From Clostridia bacterium (GTDB lineage: Bacteria; Bacillota; Clostridia; Oscillospirales; JAAYXM01), in contig JAFYQP010000043.1 of the NCBI GenBank assembly GCA_017559855.1, positions 1-43,012 of the forward strand: a stretch of DNA of 43,012 bases. The letters run 5' to 3'. Shown here piece after piece: positions 30,218 to 39,326 of the stretch. The translations under genes were made by a program, and so were the position numbers. The notes below the pieces were generated by a model that saw only the letters and a program-made list of their open reading frames with translations, was not told the DNA's origin and made no database searches. Position 1 is the first letter of the stretch, and the number at the start of each line of letters is the position of its first letter.

Positions 30218-31096
30218 ATGAAAAAGAGAGTTATTGCACTTGGTTTCTTTGATGGTGTACATATGGGGCACGGTGCTCTTCTTAAACGCACGAAGGAAAT
30301 TGCAGAGGAGAAGAATCTTTCCGCCGCTATCCTTCTTTTCGACCGTCACCCGTCGCAAATCCTCCCCGGCAGCCCCACTACGCTTATTAACACGAATGAA
30401 GAACGTGAGATGCTTCTCTCACGCTATTATGAAATGGACGAGTATTTATACCTTACTTTTGACGAAAAATGTGCGTCCCTCTCTTGGGACAATTTCATTT
30501 CCGACGTTCTCGTCCGTGATTTGGATGCTGCACATCTTGTTGCAGGTTTTGATTTCCGTTTTGGTAAATACGGCAAAGGTGACAGCAATATGCTAAAGGC
30601 ATTCTGCCGCGGCAAAGGCATCGGTTGCGACATAATAGATCCGGTTGAGATTGATGGCGAAATCGTAAGTTCAACCTTAATCCGTGCCTATCTTGAGCAA
30701 GGTTATCTCCAACAAGCGAAAAAACTTTTAGGTCACAACCATATCTTTACCGCTCCCGTTGTCAGAGGCAAGGAGATGGGGCGTAACCTTGGTGTTCCCA
30801 CAATAAACCAGAACTTTGCACCTAACGCCTGTGTCCCCCGTTTCGGTGTTTACAAAACTCTTGTACATATCGATGACAAAGTACACGTGGGTGTAACAAA
30901 CGTTGGAATCCGTCCCACGATCGAAGCCTCGGATATCCCCCGCCTTGAAACTTACATTTTAAACTACGACGGTGATTTGTACGATAAAAATGTCACTCTT
31001 GAGTTTGTAGAATTTATCCGTGTGGAGCAAAAATTCGCAAACATAGAAGAGTTAAAGCAAATGATTCAAAAGGATATCAAGATTGCAGAAAGTTAA
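30218..31096 (+). CDS. ribF: bifunctional riboflavin kinase/FAD synthetase
   Basis: RibF converts riboflavin to FMN and then FAD. The 292-residue product has the N-terminal nucleotidyltransferase domain (VIALGFFDGVHMGHGAL, FDRHPSQILPGSP, VAGFDFRFGKYGKG, VSSTLIRAYL) and the C-terminal kinase domain (GRNLGVPTINQNF, RFGVYKTLV, GVTNVGIRPTI, LETYILNYDGDLYDK). The ATG at 30218 is preceded by GAGGTG at 7 nt. It is the last gene of the rimP operon and is followed by a terminator. Confidence 0.95.
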   Translation: MKKRVIALGFFDGVHMGHGALLKRTKEIAEEKNLSAAILLFDRHPSQILPGSPTTLINTNEEREMLLSRYYEMDEYLYLTFDEKCASLSWDNFISDVLVRDLDAAHLVAGFDFRFGKYGKGDSNMLKAFCRGKGIGCDIIDPVEIDGEIVSSTLIRAYLEQGYLQQAKKLLGHNHIFTAPVVRGKEMGRNLGVPTINQNFAPNACVPRFGVYKTLVHIDDKVHVGVTNVGIRPTIEASDIPRLETYILNYDGDLYDKNVTLEFVEFIRVEQKFANIEELKQMIQKDIKIAES

Positions 31097-31139
31097 AAAA
31101 ATTCCCCGACAAACCAAATGTTTGTCGGGGACTCTTTTT
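31097..31139. terminator. bidirectional terminator, ribF / pfkB-family gene
   Basis: CCCCGACAAAC (31104-31114) pairs perfectly with GTTTGTCGGGG (31120-31130), with A run on the left and T run on the right. Confidence 0.92.
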
Positions 31140-32316
31140 ACTTATTCGCATCTTTGTCAAGAAGCCAGACCTTGTTTTTGTATGTACCCATACTGTCGTC
31201 CATATACTCAACCTCACCCATATCAGAGCGAGCAAGTTCCAAAACCTCGTCGAATTTCGGTATTCCACTTGCCGCATCTACCGTCTGTAAACAGAAGTGA
31301 GCGGTGGATACCGCACAACGTGCACTCTCTTCAGGAGTGTTGCCGTGGAGCATTGCACAGAGGAAACCGGAAATACTGCTATCTCCTGCACCTGTTGCGG
31401 AAACAATATTCTGCGTATCAAGTGCCTGACAGATAAACTCTCTGTCTGCCCAAACCTTTGCATCAAGGTTAAGTCCGGGGATTGCCGCAATTCGCTCTGT
31501 ATTGCCGGTGCGGATGTAATATCCTCTGAGTCCGCACTTTATTACAAGAACACCAACACCCATGTCAAGGAGTTTGTCGGAAAGTTTTGTAAGTTCCTCG
31601 TTTGTCATAACCTCGATAATGTCACGGCCTGCCGCAAGAGCGTTCAATTCATCGTAACGGGCACGGTCGAGCATTAAGAGAAGTTCTTCAAAACTAGGCA
31701 CGAAAATATCAATATAAGGCATAGTGTCAGAGAGGATTTTGTTCCAATCCTTCTGGCCTGCAGGTGCGGTGGGATCCGGCAATGCCATATCAAGGGATAC
31801 CGCAGTACCGCCGTTGTGAACACGGGACACGATTTCTCTGAATAGTTCCGGACGCTCGTACATATTTTTCATAAGCGGCGGGTAACCGAAATGGAAAATA
31901 CGGCTCATCTCTGCCGCTTCATAATCCACGTCTTCGGGAAGAAACAGGTCGTTTGTGCCGGTATTGTGGAGGAAAATTCTGTCATTTCCCGGAACCGACA
32001 AAACGATTGAATAAGAAGTGGAGCCCTCTGCCCCGCTGTCAATTTTCTGCGTAAGGTCATATTTGTTGAAAAGGTCACGGATAGTATTGCCGAAATCATC
32101 GTTACCCACACGGGTGTTTACCAAGGTCTTAAGACCAAGGCGTGATGCAACCGCACCGGAGTTTGAAACACTTCCGCCGAGTGATAAAGTTGCACCGCCA
32201 ACCGCGATAAGTTTTCCCGCACGAAAAACGTCTCCCAACGCTCTTTTTTCTTTCGGGAATGCAGGTGTAATGTCAAGGCATACGTGGCCACAGAACATAA
32301 TATCGTATTTTTTCAT
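31138..32316 (-). CDS. PfkB-family carbohydrate kinase
   Basis: The 392-residue ribokinase-fold sugar kinase shows PfkB motif 1 (GGSVSNSGAVASRLG, about 47-61) and motif 2 with the catalytic Asp312 (IVSATGAGDSSISGFLC). It also has VNTRVGNDDFGNTI, VSLDMALPDPT and VLVIKCGLRGYY. It is longer than most ribokinases (about 310) because of insertions near residues 220-240 and 275-300. The substrate cannot be predicted; no pathway gene is adjacent. A promoter at 32347-32375 and a terminator at its end make it monocistronic. Confidence 0.9.
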   Translation of the reverse strand: MKKYDIMFCGHVCLDITPAFPKEKRALGDVFRAGKLIAVGGATLSLGGSVSNSGAVASRLGLKTLVNTRVGNDDFGNTIRDLFNKYDLTQKIDSGAEGSTSYSIVLSVPGNDRIFLHNTGTNDLFLPEDVDYEAAEMSRIFHFGYPPLMKNMYERPELFREIVSRVHNGGTAVSLDMALPDPTAPAGQKDWNKILSDTMPYIDIFVPSFEELLLMLDRARYDELNALAAGRDIIEVMTNEELTKLSDKLLDMGVGVLVIKCGLRGYYIRTGNTERIAAIPGLNLDAKVWADREFICQALDTQNIVSATGAGDSSISGFLCAMLHGNTPEESARCAVSTAHFCLQTVDAASGIPKFDEVLELARSDMGEVEYMDDSMGTYKNKVWLLDKDANK

Positions 32317-32346
32317 AATATACCTCCTGAAAAAGGTGATATAAAC

Positions 32347-32375
32347 AGTATACTATCTTTTTAAACTTTTTGCAA
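32347..32375 (-). promoter_or_regulatory. promoter of the pfkB-family gene
   Basis: On minus, TTGCAA (32375-32370) and TATACT (32352-32347) are separated by 17 bp. It is back-to-back with the yibE-like promoter. Confidence 0.75.
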
Positions 32376-32386
32376 GAAAAAGCGTA

Positions 32387-32415
32387 TTGACACCCTTCTT
32401 TTTATCAAATAAAAT
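32387..32415 (+). promoter_or_regulatory. promoter of the YibE/F gene
   Basis: TTGACA (32387-32392) and TAAAAT (32410-32415) are separated by 17 bp. Confidence 0.85.
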
Positions 32416-32442
32416 ATAAATATAATATATGGAGGACAATAT

Positions 32443-33636
32443 ATGAAAATTAAAAACATAATTCTTTGGATAACCACGGTGGCCATTTCACTTGTGTATC
32501 TTTTTGTAGGGCACAACATTGCCGCACGTGACTTGTCCGTTCTGTCAAATGAAGGCTCCGTGGCATCAGAGGCTAAAGTTCTTTCCATTGAGGATACAAT
32601 TCACGACTCTTTCTCCCTTAGCGGCAGCGAGGAGCAGGCCAATGTGACAACCATATTTACCTGTAAAATTTTAGATGGTGACTATAAAGGCGATACCGTA
32701 CGTGCCATTCAAACCGAGGATGCTTTTGCACCGATTACCGAAAAAGCGGTGGAAGAAGGAGATAAAATCATCCTTTTAAACTACCCGTCGGAGGAATTCG
32801 GGGTTGAGTGGGTTTTCGGCAATTACGTACGTTTTGACCTGCTTGTAATTTTTGCGATTTTCTTTTTTATTCTTATTCTTATTTTCGGGCGTGGCAAAGG
32901 CGTTAACACAATCATTTCCCTTGCCTTTACCTGTGCCGCGATCTTTTTAGTTTACATACCGTCTATTTTAAGCGGTTATAACATCTACGTTTCAACGTTT
33001 ATAAATTGTACCTTCATAAGCCTTATGTCGCTTCTCCTCATTACCGGATGGAGCAGAAAAACCGCAGCAACCGTCTTGGGTTGTATGTTTGGTTTTTTAG
33101 TTTCCTCTCTTCTTTCCATGTTTTTAAGTTCGGTTCTCCATCTTACCGGATTTGTAGATGAACACTCGGTATATCTTACCTATCTTCCCACTGCAACGCC
33201 TATAGATTTAAAGGCTATAATCTTTGGCGGTGTGGTAATCGGCTCATTAGGTGCGGTAATCGACGTTTCCATGGATATTTCCTCCGCACTTTTCGAACTC
33301 CGTCGTCATGCGACCGATCTCCCCTTTAAATCACTTGTAAAAAGCGGTATTTCCATCGGTCGTGACATCATCGGCACAATGGCAAACACCCTCGTTTTGG
33401 CATATATAGGAAGTGCTCTTTCAACGGTTTTACTGCTCACCACCTATGCGGTATCCATACACGAACTTTTAAACCGTGAAATGATTATTGCAGAACTTCT
33501 TCAGGCACTTGTCGGAAGCACGGCAATTCTGCTTACCATCCCGCTTACCTCAATCATCTGTGGATTTATGTATTCAAAAAAAGAAAAAGATGAAGCAGTT
33601 GAGGATATTGAAATTCAAAGAAAAACACCGCAATAA
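32443..33636 (+). CDS. YibE/F-family membrane protein
   Basis: The 397-residue protein has an N-terminal helix, an extracytoplasmic domain (about 30-125, with FTCKILDGDYKGDTVRAIQ and EGDKIILL), then about seven transmembrane helices. Family signatures are ILIFGRGKGVNTIISLAFT and GGVVIGSLGAVIDVSMDISSAL, followed by ELRRHATDLP and GRDIIGTMANTLVLAYIGS. YibE/F proteins are widespread in Firmicutes, but their substrate is not established. TGGAGGACAATAT precedes the ATG. It has its own promoter and terminator. Confidence 0.9.
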   Translation: MKIKNIILWITTVAISLVYLFVGHNIAARDLSVLSNEGSVASEAKVLSIEDTIHDSFSLSGSEEQANVTTIFTCKILDGDYKGDTVRAIQTEDAFAPITEKAVEEGDKIILLNYPSEEFGVEWVFGNYVRFDLLVIFAIFFFILILIFGRGKGVNTIISLAFTCAAIFLVYIPSILSGYNIYVSTFINCTFISLMSLLLITGWSRKTAATVLGCMFGFLVSSLLSMFLSSVLHLTGFVDEHSVYLTYLPTATPIDLKAIIFGGVVIGSLGAVIDVSMDISSALFELRRHATDLPFKSLVKSGISIGRDIIGTMANTLVLAYIGSALSTVLLLTTYAVSIHELLNREMIIAELLQALVGSTAILLTIPLTSIICGFMYSKKEKDEAVEDIEIQRKTPQ

Positions 33637-33656
33637 GTTTGTATTGCGGTGTTTTT
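33621..33656 (+). terminator. intrinsic terminator of the YibE/F gene
   Basis: A 15-nt arm (33621-33635) pairs with 33642-33656 and ends in a T-rich run. The stem overlaps the stop codon. Confidence 0.85.
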
Positions 33657-33707
33657 ATTTTATCATTGCAAAATTCGACAGATTGGTATATATTAAATTG
33701 TGTAAAC

Positions 33708-33713
33708 TATAAT
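33708..33713 (+). promoter_or_regulatory. probable -10 of the permease/lipid kinase operon
   Basis: A perfect TATAAT lies 16 bp before the ATG. The best -35 candidate, TTGGTA, is 19 bp away, so the assignment is weak. Confidence 0.4.
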
Positions 33714-33729
33714 TAAAGAGAGTGATATT

Positions 33730-34872
33730 ATGGACTTCAATCCTAAAAATAAAAAAGCCTTGGGCAAGTGGCTGGTCAGCCTTGTCACCGTGTGTATTCT
33801 TATCTATCTTGCAGTTAAAAATATCTCGGTTGTGGCATCCGCCCTTTCCTGGTGCCTTAACCTTGTTATGCCGATCCTCACCGGTGCGGCGATCGCTATA
33901 ATCTTAAATGTTCCTATGCGTTTTTTTGAAGGGCATCTTTTTACCAAAACAAAGAAGCCTCTTCTGCAAAAACTTCGCAGGCCCGTAAGTTTTCTCCTTG
34001 CACTTATTATGATTCTCGGTATACTTGCCGGCGTAATCCTACTTGTTATTCCGGAACTTGTAAATGCGATCGGCATCGTTGCCGATGCGGTAATTGATTT
34101 TGCCAACAAGATAAAAGGTATGAGCAGAAGTGATATTGCCGCACTCCCCTTCGGTGATCTTCTTTTAAAGGTGAATTGGAACAAACTTCTCTCCACTGCG
34201 GAAACCTGGCTTAAGAGCGAGGGTGGGGCTATCGTAAGTACCGCCTTTGTCACCCTTACATCACTCATCGGCGGAATTTTAGACTTCTTTATTGCATTCG
34301 TATTCGCAATTTACTTCCTCTTCGGCAAAGACAAACTGCGAAGACAGGCACGTCGCCTTATCACCGCGTGGCTGCCTAAGAAGTTTTCCGTATGGTTTAT
34401 CCATGCCGTATCCGTCGCTAACGTTAACTTTCGTAATTTTATCTCAGGCCAGTCTTTAGAGGCGGTTATTCTCGGTGTTCTCTGTATAATCGGAATGTGG
34501 ATTCTGGGACTTCCTTATGCCCCTATGGTCGGTGCCTTAGTTGGTGTTACCGCCCTTATTCCCGTTGTCGGTGCCTTCGTAGGTGCTATTGTCGGTGCTT
34601 TTATGGTGCTTACCGTGTCACCAATCAAGGCGGTCATCTTCCTCGTTTTCCTCATTATTTTACAGCAAATTGAGGCTAATCTCATCTATCCCCGTGTTAT
34701 GGGTAGCCGTGTAAATCTCCCTGCAATGTGGATTCTTGCGGCAATTACAATTGGCGGCGGAATTTACGGTGCGGTTGGAATGCTTCTTAGCGTACCCATT
34801 GCTTCAACGCTTTACATTCTTCTTAAGGAAGCGACGATTAAGCGTGAAGCGGCACTTAATAATAAAAAATAG
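33730..34872 (+). CDS. AI-2E family transporter (PerM/YtvI-like)
   Basis: The 380-residue polytopic protein has two helices at the N-terminus (WLVSLVTVCILIYLAV, LVMPILTGAAIAIIL), a large soluble loop (about 125-185), and a C-terminal block of helices. Characteristic are FLFGKDKLRRQARRL, NFISGQSLEAVILGVLCIIGM, GALVGVTALIPVVGAFVGAIVG and QQIEANLIYPRVMGSRVNLP. Family members include exporters and Na+/H+ antiporters as well as the AI-2 exporter TqsA, so the substrate is open. It is followed 21 bp later by a lipid kinase gene. Confidence 0.9.
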   Translation: MDFNPKNKKALGKWLVSLVTVCILIYLAVKNISVVASALSWCLNLVMPILTGAAIAIILNVPMRFFEGHLFTKTKKPLLQKLRRPVSFLLALIMILGILAGVILLVIPELVNAIGIVADAVIDFANKIKGMSRSDIAALPFGDLLLKVNWNKLLSTAETWLKSEGGAIVSTAFVTLTSLIGGILDFFIAFVFAIYFLFGKDKLRRQARRLITAWLPKKFSVWFIHAVSVANVNFRNFISGQSLEAVILGVLCIIGMWILGLPYAPMVGALVGVTALIPVVGAFVGAIVGAFMVLTVSPIKAVIFLVFLIILQQIEANLIYPRVMGSRVNLPAMWILAAITIGGGIYGAVGMLLSVPIASTLYILLKEATIKREAALNNKK

Positions 34873-34893
34873 TATATTTTCGGAGATGAGTTT

Positions 34894-35775
34894 ATGAAAC
34901 AACTCCTTTTGATACTGAACCCGAAAGCAGGGCTTAAAAAGGCAGCAAAGAAGTTGCCCGATATAATCTCTGTCTTTAACCGTGCAGATTTTGACGTGCA
35001 TACCTACATTACTACGCAAAGCGGGGATGCCATTGATGCGGTGGCAAAACTCGGTAAAAAAATGGACCTTATTGTATGTTGCGGCGGCGACGGTACATTT
35101 AATGAAACGATAACCGGTATAATTCGTGCGAAACTTGACGTTCCTTTAGGATATATCCCCGCCGGCTCTACAAATGATTTCGCAAATTCCCTTAATTTAA
35201 ATCAGAACATAGTAAAATCGGCAGAGCAGATAGTGGCAGGCAGTATCCACGAGTATGATGTTGGTAAATTTGGTTCCCGCTATTTCTCCTACGTTGCCTC
35301 CTTCGGTATGTTCACAAAATCAAGTTACGCAACGCCGCAGGAACTCAAAAACACTTTAGGCCATATGGCGTACCTGCTTGGCGGAATAACCGAACTTTCA
35401 AAAATCCGCCGTGAAAAACTGCGGATAGAACTCCCCAATGAAGTGCTTGAGGATGAATATATTTTCGGTGCAATCTGCAATTCCACAAGCGTTGGAGGTG
35501 TTCTTACCTTAGATCCAAACGTTGTGGATATGGCAGACGGCGTATTTGAACTTCTTTTAATCCGTGCACCGAGAAACATAACCGAACTTAACGAATGTAT
35601 CCTTTCACTTTTAAATCGCACGTATGAGTGTAAAATGATTACTTTCCGAACCGCTTCCACTCTTAAAATCTCCGCCTCCCCGCAAATGATGTGGACTTTA
35701 GACGGTGAAATGGCAAACGGCAGCGATGAAATCAAAGTGGAAAATCTTCACAACAGAATAAAACTTATACATTAA
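34894..35775 (+). CDS. diacylglycerol-kinase-like lipid kinase (YegS/DgkB family)
   Basis: The 293-residue enzyme has LLLILNPKAGLKKA at the start, the nucleotide loop IVCCGGDGTFNETITG (about 62-77), IPAGSTNDFANSL (about 90-102), and the C-terminal sandwich domain with DGVFELLLIR and WTLDGE. This is the DAGK catalytic family (DgkB in B. subtilis phosphorylates diacylglycerol from lipoteichoic acid turnover). Sphingoid or other lipid substrates are possible. The RBS is CGGAGATGAGTTT. It is second in an operon with the AI-2E-family permease and is closed by a terminator. Confidence 0.88.
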   Translation: MKQLLLILNPKAGLKKAAKKLPDIISVFNRADFDVHTYITTQSGDAIDAVAKLGKKMDLIVCCGGDGTFNETITGIIRAKLDVPLGYIPAGSTNDFANSLNLNQNIVKSAEQIVAGSIHEYDVGKFGSRYFSYVASFGMFTKSSYATPQELKNTLGHMAYLLGGITELSKIRREKLRIELPNEVLEDEYIFGAICNSTSVGGVLTLDPNVVDMADGVFELLLIRAPRNITELNECILSLLNRTYECKMITFRTASTLKISASPQMMWTLDGEMANGSDEIKVENLHNRIKLIH

Positions 35776-35818
35776 AAAAATCCCCTTGAGTTTTAACCTC
35801 AAGGGGATCTGATTTTTT
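35775..35818. terminator. bidirectional terminator, lipid kinase / phosphohexomutase
   Basis: ATCCCCTTGAG (35780-35790) pairs perfectly with CTCAAGGGGAT (35798-35808) and has A/T runs on both sides. Confidence 0.9.
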
Positions 35819-35819
35819 A

Positions 35820-37226
35820 TTAAAGTCCTAAGAATTCACGCATAACCTTAACGGTATTTTCTGCATCCTCAATGGTGCCCATTTCACAGAAGATACGGAG
35901 GAGCGGTTCAGTACCGGAGAAACGTGCGATAATCCAACCGCCGTTTTTAAAGTATACCTTAACACCGTCCATATAACTTACCTTCTCAACTTCACAAGCA
36001 AATACGGGAAGTTTCTTCTCATTAAAGAGAATGTTATGAAGTTCTGCTTTTTTCTCAAGAGAGAACTTTGTGTCAAACTCCGCCATTTTGCACGCACCGT
36101 AACGTGCATAAATATCAGCGAGGAGTTCAGAGAGTTTCTTCCCTGTCACACAAACCATCTCAACAAGAAGTGCAGATGCGAAAATGCCGTCTTTACCCTT
36201 AATATGACCTCTGATAGTAAGACCGCCGGAGGACTCACCACCGATAAGCGCATCGGTTTCCTCCATCTTACCGGAAATATGCTTAAAGCCTACCGGAACC
36301 TCATGACAGGTCTGACCGAAGTCTTCCGCAATTCTGTCAAGTACGTGAGTGGTTGCAATATTACGGACAACGTCACCTCTCCATCCCTTAACACGGAGGA
36401 GGTAATCATAAAGAAGTGCTAAAATTTCATTGGGATGAACGAAAACGCCGTTTTCGTCAATAATACCGATTCGGTCAGCGTCGCCGTCGGTACCGATACC
36501 AAGGTCATATCCCTCTTCAACAACCATACTTGCAAGTTTCTGCAATGTATGTGCACTGGGAGACGGAAGTCTGCCGCCGAAAAGTGCATCACGACGGTCG
36601 TTGATAATATCAACGTCGCAACGTGCGGTGATAAGGATTGTCTGAAGTGCGGTCTTAGAAACACCGAACATCGGATCGAGAAGGATACGCATATTCTTCT
36701 CACGGATAATATCCATATTGATCATGGAAATAATGCTATCCATATAATCGTTATAGAGGTTACACTTTTTGATGATACCCGCCTTTACACCTTCGTCAAA
36801 AGACATACTCTTTACGGTAACACCCTTTGCAATACGCTCCTCGAAAGTTGCGGTAATCTCTGCATCCGCATCACGACCACCCTCGATGAACACCTTGATA
36901 CCGTTATACTCTGCCGGGTTGTGACTTGCGGTAACTGCCATACCATAGCGGGTGCCCATAACCTTAACGCCGTACATAACAAGAGGTGTGGGACATATTT
37001 TGCCGATGTAGTGAACGGTAACGCCGTTTGCAGCCATTACCTCAGCTATCCACACCGCTGCGGTGTCGGATAAGAATCTTCGGTCATAACCGATAACAAT
37101 ACCGGTCTCCTGAGCATTATTTTCAATAATGTCGTCTGCAACCGCCTGAGCAAGAAGTGTAATATTTGACTTGATAAACTCGTCACCAATTATTGCACGC
37201 CAACCGCCTGTACCAAATTTTACCAT
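35820..37226 (-). CDS. phosphoglucomutase/phosphomannomutase family
   Basis: The 468-residue alpha-D-phosphohexomutase shows KFGTGGWRAIIGDEF at the start, the phosphoserine loop AVTASHNPAEYNGIK with Ser101, the metal loop GIGTDGDADRIG (about 241-252), the sugar-binding loop IGGESSGGLTIRGH, and the phosphate-binding RFSGTEPLLRIF near the end. It interconverts hexose 1- and 6-phosphates; glucose versus mannose or glucosamine specificity is not decided by sequence here. It is last in the minus-strand run that starts with the Na/Pi cotransporter, 16 bp after the FkbM gene. Confidence 0.92.
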   Translation of the reverse strand: MVKFGTGGWRAIIGDEFIKSNITLLAQAVADDIIENNAQETGIVIGYDRRFLSDTAAVWIAEVMAANGVTVHYIGKICPTPLVMYGVKVMGTRYGMAVTASHNPAEYNGIKVFIEGGRDADAEITATFEERIAKGVTVKSMSFDEGVKAGIIKKCNLYNDYMDSIISMINMDIIREKNMRILLDPMFGVSKTALQTILITARCDVDIINDRRDALFGGRLPSPSAHTLQKLASMVVEEGYDLGIGTDGDADRIGIIDENGVFVHPNEILALLYDYLLRVKGWRGDVVRNIATTHVLDRIAEDFGQTCHEVPVGFKHISGKMEETDALIGGESSGGLTIRGHIKGKDGIFASALLVEMVCVTGKKLSELLADIYARYGACKMAEFDTKFSLEKKAELHNILFNEKKLPVFACEVEKVSYMDGVKVYFKNGGWIIARFSGTEPLLRIFCEMGTIEDAENTVKVMREFLGL

Positions 37227-37242
37227 ATTCTATGTCTCCTCT

Positions 37243-38283
37243 CTATATTGCGACAATATTCGTCTCCCACGCAGGTATATACGGATAGTGTCTTAAATAC
37301 AACTTATATTCAGGGTTTAACTGATGAATTAAAATGGGGATTTTAAACAAATCCTCGTTTCTGTGATATACCGCACAGAAAATGCATGGCTTATTCTGTG
37401 CGATTGCTTCCTTCGCACCAAGTAGTGCCTCATACTCTGCGCCCTCAACGTCTAACTTTATGTACGTTACAATATCACCTGACAGTACGGAGTCGAGAGA
37501 CCTCATATCAATAAGAGTCTCGCCACCAACCTTTGAATTTCTTCCACCCCGTGTTGCAAAAGGTAACTTCGTATCTTCACTCCAGGCACCGGCGTTATAC
37601 GCCTCAACACCCTCGGTCTTTTTAAGTAATTTTTTAAAGTTTTTTGCATCCGGCTCAAGAGCGATTATTCGATTTGCCGCCGCATACTGTAAAAACTCAC
37701 GGATAGTGTCACCGTCGTACGCGCCGAGATCTGCATACACCTCATCACGCCCTAATTTAAGGAGGTTGTTATACACCTCATCCGGTGTGCTCTCCATCTC
37801 CTTTAAATACTCGATTTTACCGGTGATTTTATACCTTAAACTATACTCAAAAACACGCTTTGAAAGGTCGTCTGCCATAAGGGCATACGCCTTTTCAAAT
37901 TCCTCCCGATATGCGTTGAAATATTCAAGATCAAACGCACCCTCGCCAACAACCGGCACATCGGGGGCGTAGAGTTCGTAATTTTTACTCATTTCATAGA
38001 GACGATTCATTGTGGGAGTATCGTGCACTCCGAAGGCAACAAGAATTATAAAATCCTTATACATTTCGCAAATCTCTGAAAATTTGCGGACTTTATAACC
38101 GTTCCAACTGTGTCCTCGAACAAACTCATCCGATGCAAAAATCTCTTGCACCATGAGGTTTCTCTTACTAAGTTCCCCTATAATCTTTTCCGCACCGTCG
38201 CCCATACCGTAGAGCATAATGGGAAGATTTGCACTTTGGAGACGGTCCCAGACGCTTATTTCTTTTTCAACAAAATCAAGCAT
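37243..38283 (-). CDS. FkbM-family methyltransferase with N-terminal Rossmann-like domain
   Basis: The 346-residue product has an N-terminal domain with PIMLYGMGDGAEKIIGEL (about 20-37), reminiscent of nucleotide-binding folds found at the front of surface-polysaccharide enzymes. The SAM-dependent methyltransferase domain follows, with EVYADLGAYDGDTIREFL (about 180-197), RIIALEPDAKNF, and TYIKLDVEGAEYEALLGA, the FkbM signature. The ATG at 38283 is only 1 bp from the azlD stop, so translation is probably coupled; 22 extra open codons upstream overlap azlD and are rejected. A role in glycan or glycolipid methylation is inferred from the adjacent phosphohexomutase. Confidence 0.85.
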   Translation of the reverse strand: MLDFVEKEISVWDRLQSANLPIMLYGMGDGAEKIIGELSKRNLMVQEIFASDEFVRGHSWNGYKVRKFSEICEMYKDFIILVAFGVHDTPTMNRLYEMSKNYELYAPDVPVVGEGAFDLEYFNAYREEFEKAYALMADDLSKRVFEYSLRYKITGKIEYLKEMESTPDEVYNNLLKLGRDEVYADLGAYDGDTIREFLQYAAANRIIALEPDAKNFKKLLKKTEGVEAYNAGAWSEDTKLPFATRGGRNSKVGGETLIDMRSLDSVLSGDIVTYIKLDVEGAEYEALLGAKEAIAQNKPCIFCAVYHRNEDLFKIPILIHQLNPEYKLYLRHYPYIPAWETNIVAI

Positions 38284-38284
38284 A

Positions 38285-38611
38285 TTATGCCCCCAAAAGT
38301 TTAATTGCCGTCTCCGCAATAAATACCGCAATGGATGCAAAAACAGCAACGGTAAGCAAACTCTTCTCTTTATATGCCAAAACTACCGCAACGAGTGAGC
38401 CGAAAATTGCGGCGTATACATTTCCCGTTGCATAGAACACCGCAGGAAAGGTCATCGCACTCATAACCGCATAGGGTACGTAAAAGAGAAAGGATTTTAT
38501 AAATCTGCTTTTAATTTTACGGGTAAAGAATGTAAGCGGCAGCATTCGGATAAAATACGTAACACCTGCCATAACAAGGATACCCAGAATCATATATACG
38601 TTACTCTGCAT
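38285..38611 (-). CDS. azlD: branched-chain amino acid export subunit AzlD
   Basis: The 108-residue protein has four hydrophobic helices, with GVTYFIRMLPLTFFTRK at the front and YVPYAVMSAMTFPAVFY, typical of AzlD (the small partner of AzlC). The start at 38611 is chosen since AAAGGAGG is 6 nt before it; the ATG at 38617 directly abuts that RBS. It overlaps the azlC end by 11 bp. Confidence 0.9.
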   Translation of the reverse strand: MQSNVYMILGILVMAGVTYFIRMLPLTFFTRKIKSRFIKSFLFYVPYAVMSAMTFPAVFYATGNVYAAIFGSLVAVVLAYKEKSLLTVAVFASIAVFIAETAIKLLGA

Positions 38612-39308
38612 CTTCATCCTCCTTTATGGGGAAAAAGTATGCACCAAAGGCGGCAGCCAATACCGTTGAAATTATCATTGCAAATCCGCCGGGTATCGAG
38701 TCAAGATATGGCACCCAATAGAAAATGCAACTTAAAACAATGGCAAGTGATACAACCTTCAAAACAGGCTTAAACTTCTTTGCGGGAGGTACGAATATGG
38801 CGATAAACATACCGTAAATTGCAATGCCGAGTGCTGACGTCACGGAGTCCGGCAGGATATTTCCTGCAACCGCACCGAGGAAAGTGCCACCCGCCCAACC
38901 GAAATATGGAAGACAGGCAAGACCTGCAAAATATTTGCGACCAACCGCACCTTTTTTCGTACTGCTTACCGCAAAAATTTCATCGGTTACCGCAAAAGAC
39001 ATTGCGGCTCTTGTTCCTCTTCCCAATTTTTCATCCACTTTCTGTGAAAGGGACAGTGACATCAGGGCATAGCGTAAATTTATGATTAATTGGGTAAGTG
39101 CTATTTCAAAGAATGAACCGTGAGTAAGCATAACCGAAAGCCCCGCAAGTTGCCCTGCCGAGGTCATATTGGCAAGTGAAATCAGAACGGTAATAAATAC
39201 CGGTACACCCGAAGTGGATGCAAAGATTCCGAATGAAAAGGACACGGCAATATATCCAAGTGCTATAGGTATACCATCTTTTAGTCCTTTTTTTAAACTG
39301 TTTTCCAC
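38601..39308 (-). CDS. azlC: branched-chain amino acid export permease AzlC
   Basis: The 235-residue permease begins ENSLKKGLKDGIPIALGYIAVSFSFG and has NMTSAGQLAGLSVM, LTQLIINLRYALMSLSLSQK and MSFAVTDEIFAVS, matching the AzlC (YgaZ) family. With AzlD it exports leucine/isoleucine/valine or analogues. Translation starts at a GTG (39308) with CAGGAGAATAAATC before it. It lies 18 bp after the Na/Pi cotransporter gene, with no terminator between them. No adjacent lrp/azlB regulator is present. Confidence 0.93.
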   Translation of the reverse strand: MENSLKKGLKDGIPIALGYIAVSFSFGIFASTSGVPVFITVLISLANMTSAGQLAGLSVMLTHGSFFEIALTQLIINLRYALMSLSLSQKVDEKLGRGTRAAMSFAVTDEIFAVSSTKKGAVGRKYFAGLACLPYFGWAGGTFLGAVAGNILPDSVTSALGIAIYGMFIAIFVPPAKKFKPVLKVVSLAIVLSCIFYWVPYLDSIPGGFAMIISTVLAAAFGAYFFPIKEDEDAE

Positions 39309-39326
39309 GATTTATTCTCCTGAATT